Below, piece after piece: positions 58,771 through 64,000 of a stretch of DNA of 64,000 nt. Source of the DNA: Polytrichum commune. Lineage: Eukaryota; Streptophyta; Polytrichopsida; Polytrichales; Polytrichaceae. Location: assembly GCA_950295325.1 (NCBI GenBank), contig OX485803.1, positions 38,145,554 through 38,209,553 of the forward strand. Reading direction: 5' to 3'. The notes beneath the pieces are model-generated. The model had not been told where the DNA came from. It searched no databases and saw nothing but the letters and a program-made list of their open reading frames with translations. Within the stretch, counting starts at the first letter, position 1; each line of letters starts with the position of its first letter. The translations under genes were made by a program, and so were the position numbers.

Positions 58771-61287
58771 TGTTGTTGGTGGCCTGTCTGACTAGATCCC
58801 ATCCCCAAAGAAAGACAAAGACAATGTTGAGGAGTTCTTCCCAACACTTGACACTGGTTATGGTGTGCTATGTTCTGTACATTTTGGAAAGGTTGAACGG
58901 TGACGGCATATGGGTGGTGAGGCTGTTGCCGTTCCAAAGTTCCAAAACATTCAGCCATCAACAATTGGCATGTTGATTGAACAGTGCAAGAATGGGCCGG
59001 GACATTACTTCACATGCCCTAGCACAACAGGCTGGGATGGCACGGGCCCAAACTAGTTAAACACATGATGGAAAGGTATCCGCATACAAACCACCATTCT
59101 TTTTGGATGCCTTAGTTGGGTTCAGTATTTCACATGTTTGTGAGCCTGGGACTCTTTTTTTATCATGAGAAACGGCTGAAGTGTTGGAGATTATCAGTAC
59201 TGAATCTGGCAGCTTTTGTTTGGTTATGGTGTGTTGTCGAAGCCTCCCCTGTACATGTATGTTTGGTAACTTATTCCATCACAATTTCCTTGTTTGTATA
59301 ATGGACCTGTGTCCTTCCCTTGTTCTGAAGTTTCATTGCAGATCCTTCCACATACTCCATAGACGAGGCAAAATCGTGGTAAGTGCTTCAAACCTGTTCA
59401 TATCATGTCATATGGTACACTATTGACCTTATTTCGACACTAAATACATTGGGGGTAATATTGTGGCTGCGCACCAATTCACCAACTCACAATATATTAC
59501 ATCAGAGGTCCACGTTGTAGGCTGCAATATTTGTATTTGGATTGAAAGTAGTGTCCACTTGAACCTCCAACCTTGGGGAGGGATAAGAATGTGGATTTAT
59601 CATGGCGGCTTGATAAGTGTAACTAGGGCTGCACACCATTTTTATTTACTATGGGCCACACTATATACTGCATACTATAAATATCCTTCATACCAAATTG
59701 TTGGGAACTTTATGTACTTTACTAGGTATACTATGTAGTTTGGCAAAGTTTTGAGATCTGAAGGCACCATCGTGAATGATTTATCACAATACTGGTACTA
59801 TGGTAATATATGGTATCACAATATGGCTAACCACTGTGGAGACACACTACTGTACTGACTGGTGAATTCTCGTTTTGAGTGAGTTCTTTGCAATATGGTA
59901 AATTCATTTTTGTGGACACTAAATGCATGTAACTTCACTTGAAAACTTGATGTGTTGTTGGTTTTAAAGCCAACTGACGCCCTAATTTTCTTAGAGACCC
60001 CAATTCAGTCACCTAAGTTTTTCCCCCAAGTGGGCAAATACTTTTTTCAACATGAACAATAGTTATCACTGTAGGATTAAAAATGGAGCTCACTGGCTGA
60101 AAGAGACAAAATGTCTTTATTAACGTTCTTCACTTTGGGGAGTCCTATGTGACTAACACTACTGTAGTCAAACGAGGTTATTGCCTTTGAACATGCCCAT
60201 AGAAATTAGATATGTTTGATTCATGGAAACTCAATGTAAATAAGGCATTTGATAATTTATCTAGGTCAGGTAAGGAATTGTGGTGCCCAAAGTGACTGCG
60301 ATAGGCACTTCCATCTTACTTTCTGTTGGAGATATATAGAGTTACTGCCGTAGTGGCCTCAAAACATCACTTATTGATTGCTTTATTCCAATTAGATCAA
60401 TACATGTATCTCACGGAATAATAATGAGATTTGAGCTCATATATATATATATATATATGTATATATGTTGCGTACATACACTTGGTCACCATTGTTGTTT
60501 AAAATTCTATTTTCACTTCTTGTGTAATAAGTTGTATTACATATAGTTTCAATCTCATAAACCAATGAATTTGAACCAATCTAGCTTATGGCCTCCCATC
60601 TAAATGGTGGGGATACTTGTTTTTTTATGAAGCGTTTTATGATGTTCTATATTGATAGTTCTAGAATCATCTTTATCAATCAAGTATAGATTATGACACA
60701 GCCTTTCATCAATGAGTAAAATTATAGAAGTTGTCCAATTTTTCACATAAATTGCCTAGGTACTACTTTGTTAGCAAAGTAATAGAAATAGGGTGAGATC
60801 TGATATAGGGTACTTTTTATTTTTGCAAGCACACATATTGAAAAAATATTGAAAATATACCATTATTTCTATTGACATATTTCATTATAAATAATGTACA
60901 ATTTCCAATACTGTCATGTACTAGTTTTTTTTTTAATAATTACATATAGGATATTGTGTTTGAGATGACATAACCCTTCTCAAGGTTCTTTCCTAAGATG
61001 TACACAATGCGGATGAAGATTTGTATAGGGCTACTCATGTTATCTAGTTCAAACTCTCTTGTACAATCCATGCTAGTTGTAGATGGTTTGGGTAATTTAA
61101 AACAACAAAGAAGAGGCAATTTTTGAATTAAGGTAAGGTTTGGGAATTTTTTTAAGTTCAAACAATCAAATGGTGCAAGATATGTGGCAATGTAGAAGTA
61201 GGAAAAAAAAGATAAAAAAAGATAAATACACCCCCCAAATGTAAAAAAAACTAAATTAAATATTTTTAACACATGCATTTGAGTAAT
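58771..61287. other. 3' flank and gene-poor region
   Basis: The first several hundred bases probably include the 3' untranslated region of the DUF1442-ACT gene. Beyond that nothing is recognised except a (TA)n run at about 60440-60460. Confidence 0.45.
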
Positions 61288-61440
61288 ATATGGCTAGGTG
61301 TGGTTCTAAGATAGACACCACAAAGACATGTGTATAAAAGAGATTAGAGTTCGAGCTCACCATTCTAGGCTCAATGGTCAACATGATTTGGGGGTGGGGG
61401 GGCTTATAAGACCACTTCCATGAGCACAAGAATCTTCACT
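61288..61440 (+). mobile_element. possible tRNA-type SINE
   Basis: 'tggctaggtgtggttctaag' (61291-61310) resembles a polymerase III A-box, and 'agagttcgagctc' (61346-61358) a B-box at tRNA-like spacing. The body does not match the SINE at 30.7 kb. No ends or duplication could be defined. Confidence 0.35.
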
Positions 61441-62850
61441 TTGGTAATGAAGAAATTCATACAAGCTCGAAACATTACGAGGCAATGGCTATGGCAAGGA
61501 ATCCGTGGTGTCTCCATAAACTCATTCATCATCAAGGTGAACATGCCATGAACTATTTATAGTTTGAAAATATTTTTTGATCATTTGACTCTAGAAATGG
61601 AGTAAAGACCCTAAATTAGTCTAGTGGACTCCAATTAAAATGAATCATCCCTCAATCTTGCAAGGGACTTGTTTTACTAGGAAGCCCTTCTTCCACAATG
61701 TACGAGTTTACATGATGCCACAAACCCTTGGCCAATGGGCACAAATTTGGGCACAAATTAGATTTGTTTTGTGGTTCACACTAATTGCGTGTTTCATATC
61801 TTGCAAGAAGTGGCCATAGGGATAAAATGTGTATGATTAACACCAGTCTACTTTAGATTATCAAGGATAACATGTGACTGCAATGAGTTGAGTTCGGATA
61901 ATTAGTAAAATCCTAGGTTTAAGATGTGGACCAGTGTTGTGCGGATATTGATCTTGTTAATAGCTTCTAGTTATGATTTTTGAAGACAAATTAGAAGCAA
62001 AGAACCTTTGGTATAGGGGTTTGAGAGTTTGGAACCTCCAATCCCAGTTACTTAAAAAAAAAATTCAAAGATCCAAAGGTTTTCATGAAAGAATTGGCAA
62101 AGAATTGGTAGTGTTTTAGGAGGTTCATTGACTTGACTAGGTTTTGATTTTGTTGAAAACCATGGTTATGAATCAAATTTTGTTATTTGGAAATTTCAGA
62201 ACCATAATTATAAATTTAAAGAACTATTGTGAGAACTGCCAAGGGTTTGGTGCCAATTTCAATACCCGCCCAACAATGGTGCGAAGCTTGTTGCACTTGA
62301 TTAGTAAATTGGCAATGCAGTTGGAGAGAGAGAGAGAGAGAGAGAGAATTATCACGTACAAGGGTACCTCTCATTCATCCAACACAAAAACCACCCTAAC
62401 ATAGTATGCATCTTGGAGCTTCCATTTTCTTAGTTGGTTGGACATTGGAATTTCACAACATTACTGTGTTGACGGGTTACGTTCACGGGCCCAACAGTGG
62501 ATTCGAGAAACACAGACTCCGGATGCCGGAATCCCATTGCTTCAGACTACATCATAAATCAGGGCAGCTGAACACAACTCATCATCAACAGACTAATGTT
62601 GTTATGCACATTTTGAAGATGACAAATAGTCTACTTCAAATCATTTAAGATGCATCGGCAACAAACCCATCGTAGCTAGGGGTCAAAACCCATCTTTAAC
62701 GTTACATGGGTGAGAGGTACGCTCTCATACAAATCATTCCCTCTCGCCTGCAAGTGCCCTTACACACACTAGACCTGACATGGTGTAAGCTTAGCACTGA
62801 CACACATTGACAAAACCACCAGACCTAGCTGACCAATAATGTGGCATAAA
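61441..62850. other. gene-poor region with (GA)n
   Basis: No gene is recognised. A GA run lies at about 62322-62346. Frames at 62144-62648 have no motif support. Confidence 0.5.
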
Positions 62851-62856
62851 TAAATA

Positions 62857-63072
62857 TTGCCACGTGTCGTCCTCACACGCTCCCTTCTCTGCTTTGACTG
62901 GAGCCACCCATTTGATGAGGGGACATTGGCACTTTGGCACCTCATTCCCATCTCTATTAATAACTCAGTGGACGAGAATGAGGTGCCAAAGTGCCAATGC
63001 CCCCTCTCCTGACATGGGTGGCTCCATCCAATCCGAGAATGACACGTGTGAGGAGAGGATGACGTGGCAAGG
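62857..63072. mobile_element. 216-bp hairpin MITE
   Basis: 'ttggcactttggcacctcat' on the left mirrors 'atgaggtgccaaagtgccaa' on the right. The arms extend about 100 bp outward through 'ggagccaccca'/'tgggtggctcc' and 'cacgtgtcgtcctcacac'/'gtgtgaggagaggatgacgtg'. The loop is about 15 bp. Weaker similarity may extend the ends by about 30 bp. The target duplication is not clear. Confidence 0.75.
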
Positions 63073-64000
63073 CTGCATTTACCTTGTAAAATCCACATTC
63101 GTAATAAGAAGATGCATGTGCTTTTCCATATCAGATTTCATGGACGATCTATCTGACTATGCACCAAGCACATGATTTATTAGTGTGGCCCACATTGGAA
63201 ACGGATATTTGTATTTGAGTGAGTGGTGTGGTTAGGTGTGAACCTATGAACGGATATATTCAAAAACAACTTGTGTTTCAAAGTGATTGGACGACGTGGC
63301 TTAAATTCAAATACTCTCCTCACCATTTTCCGCATAAGTTTGGAGTTCCTATGAACATAAAAACGTGTTACCAAAGTGGAGATTCTTTCTCGCATTAAAT
63401 GATTGTATGAACCCTCCCGATTTGAGTCGTTGTTGAACCACAAGCACATCGTCTACTCTCTTGTATACACGTGGCTATTTGATGTCCGTTCTTAGATCCA
63501 CACCTAATCCTACAACACTCAAATATAAGTGTACGTTTAAAATGAGTAACCGAATTAGGTCCGCTTACCTTAGGGTATCATAGCTCACGGTGGCCACACA
63601 ATTGTGGTACCTTGGTAGTTGGAACTTGAAAGGAACGACAATCTATGGGATAGCCCATGGTGATGAAGAGCGTGATAGCATTCGACTTGTTCACCTCTCT
63701 AGTACACTAAATATGATATTTAGTGTCGCCAATTCTAATTGTCTTGCACAATACTAATTGTAAACCGCGGAGCAGTGTCACCAACACTAAATAACACCCA
63801 ATGGGTGAACTCATCCATCATTCCATGACAATATTTGTTCACTTATTCATAACAAGTGTCATCCGAAAAATTTGAGGGGAAAATAATTATTTTGAGTCGG
63901 AGTAGAGAGCCCTTTACGGTCCCATGGGCACTCTCGTTTTGTGGGCACCACACCAATGGGCTCTCAAGCATTCATTGGCTTGTAAATGAATTATTGGGTT
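63073..64000. other. intergenic with dispersed repeat
   Basis: 63690-63870 is a diverged copy of 25650-25960. No gene is recognised before the window ends. Confidence 0.5.

Noticed and set aside
1-64000. Complete tRNA or rRNA genes
   Set aside because: Only SINE-type tRNA-like and 5S-like heads were found; none folds or aligns as a functional RNA gene by eye.

Overview
This window reads as nuclear DNA of a land plant. The evidence is spliceosomal introns, a plant A-type cytochrome P450, a DUF1442-type protein, a WUN1/SAG20-like protein, and plant-style Ty1/copia, PIF/Harbinger, pogo, LINE and SINE debris. The species cannot be named from sequence alone; a non-flowering lineage is possible but unproven. 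Only about 10 kb carries recognisable host genes. The rest is AT-rich, gene-poor DNA built from decayed transposons, foldback elements and minisatellites.

Host genes. (1) 2220-2725 (-) is the main exon of a WUN1/SAG20-like SnoaL-fold protein; its 3' end and flank are copied in tandem down to about 840. (2) 16700-18975 (-) is a three-exon P450 (585 aa predicted), with a candidate promoter near 20.2-20.5 kb that holds a TATA box and five ACGT cores. (3) 52828-58770 (+) is an eight-exon gene whose exons join in phase to a 529-aa protein: a DUF1442/methyltransferase-like Rossmann domain, a low-complexity linker and a C-terminal ACT domain. A TATA box lies at 51212, with a foldback MITE just upstream.

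Mobile DNA from left to right. 4.1-8.2 kb: a broken two-gene PIF/Harbinger element with a probable pogo-like insertion. 10.9-16.1 kb: a defective Ty1/copia element with 252-255 bp LTRs, a minisatellite in its leader and an insert splitting gag that carries a 345-bp foldback MITE. 23.8 kb: foldback element. 26.3 kb: single arm of the element at 45 kb. 27.4-28.6 kb: LINE 3' remnant. 30.7 kb: tRNA-type SINE. 33.6 kb: hairpin MITE. 34.3 kb: piggyBac-like MITE with TTAA duplication and an empty-site paralogue at 622. 35.9-37.6 kb: pogo/Tigger element with TA duplication, good inverted repeats and a transposase ending in a PCNA-binding-like motif. 38.0-39.3 and 48.1-50.7 kb: two inverted copies of an LTR-like repeat carrying different minisatellites. 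45.1-46.3 kb: 1.26-kb foldback element with an 8-bp duplication. 55.2 kb: 5S rRNA-derived SINE inside an intron. 62.9 kb: hairpin MITE.

All exon joins were made by hand from GT/AG signals and phase, without transcript support. Family names rest on recognised motifs, not on database searches.
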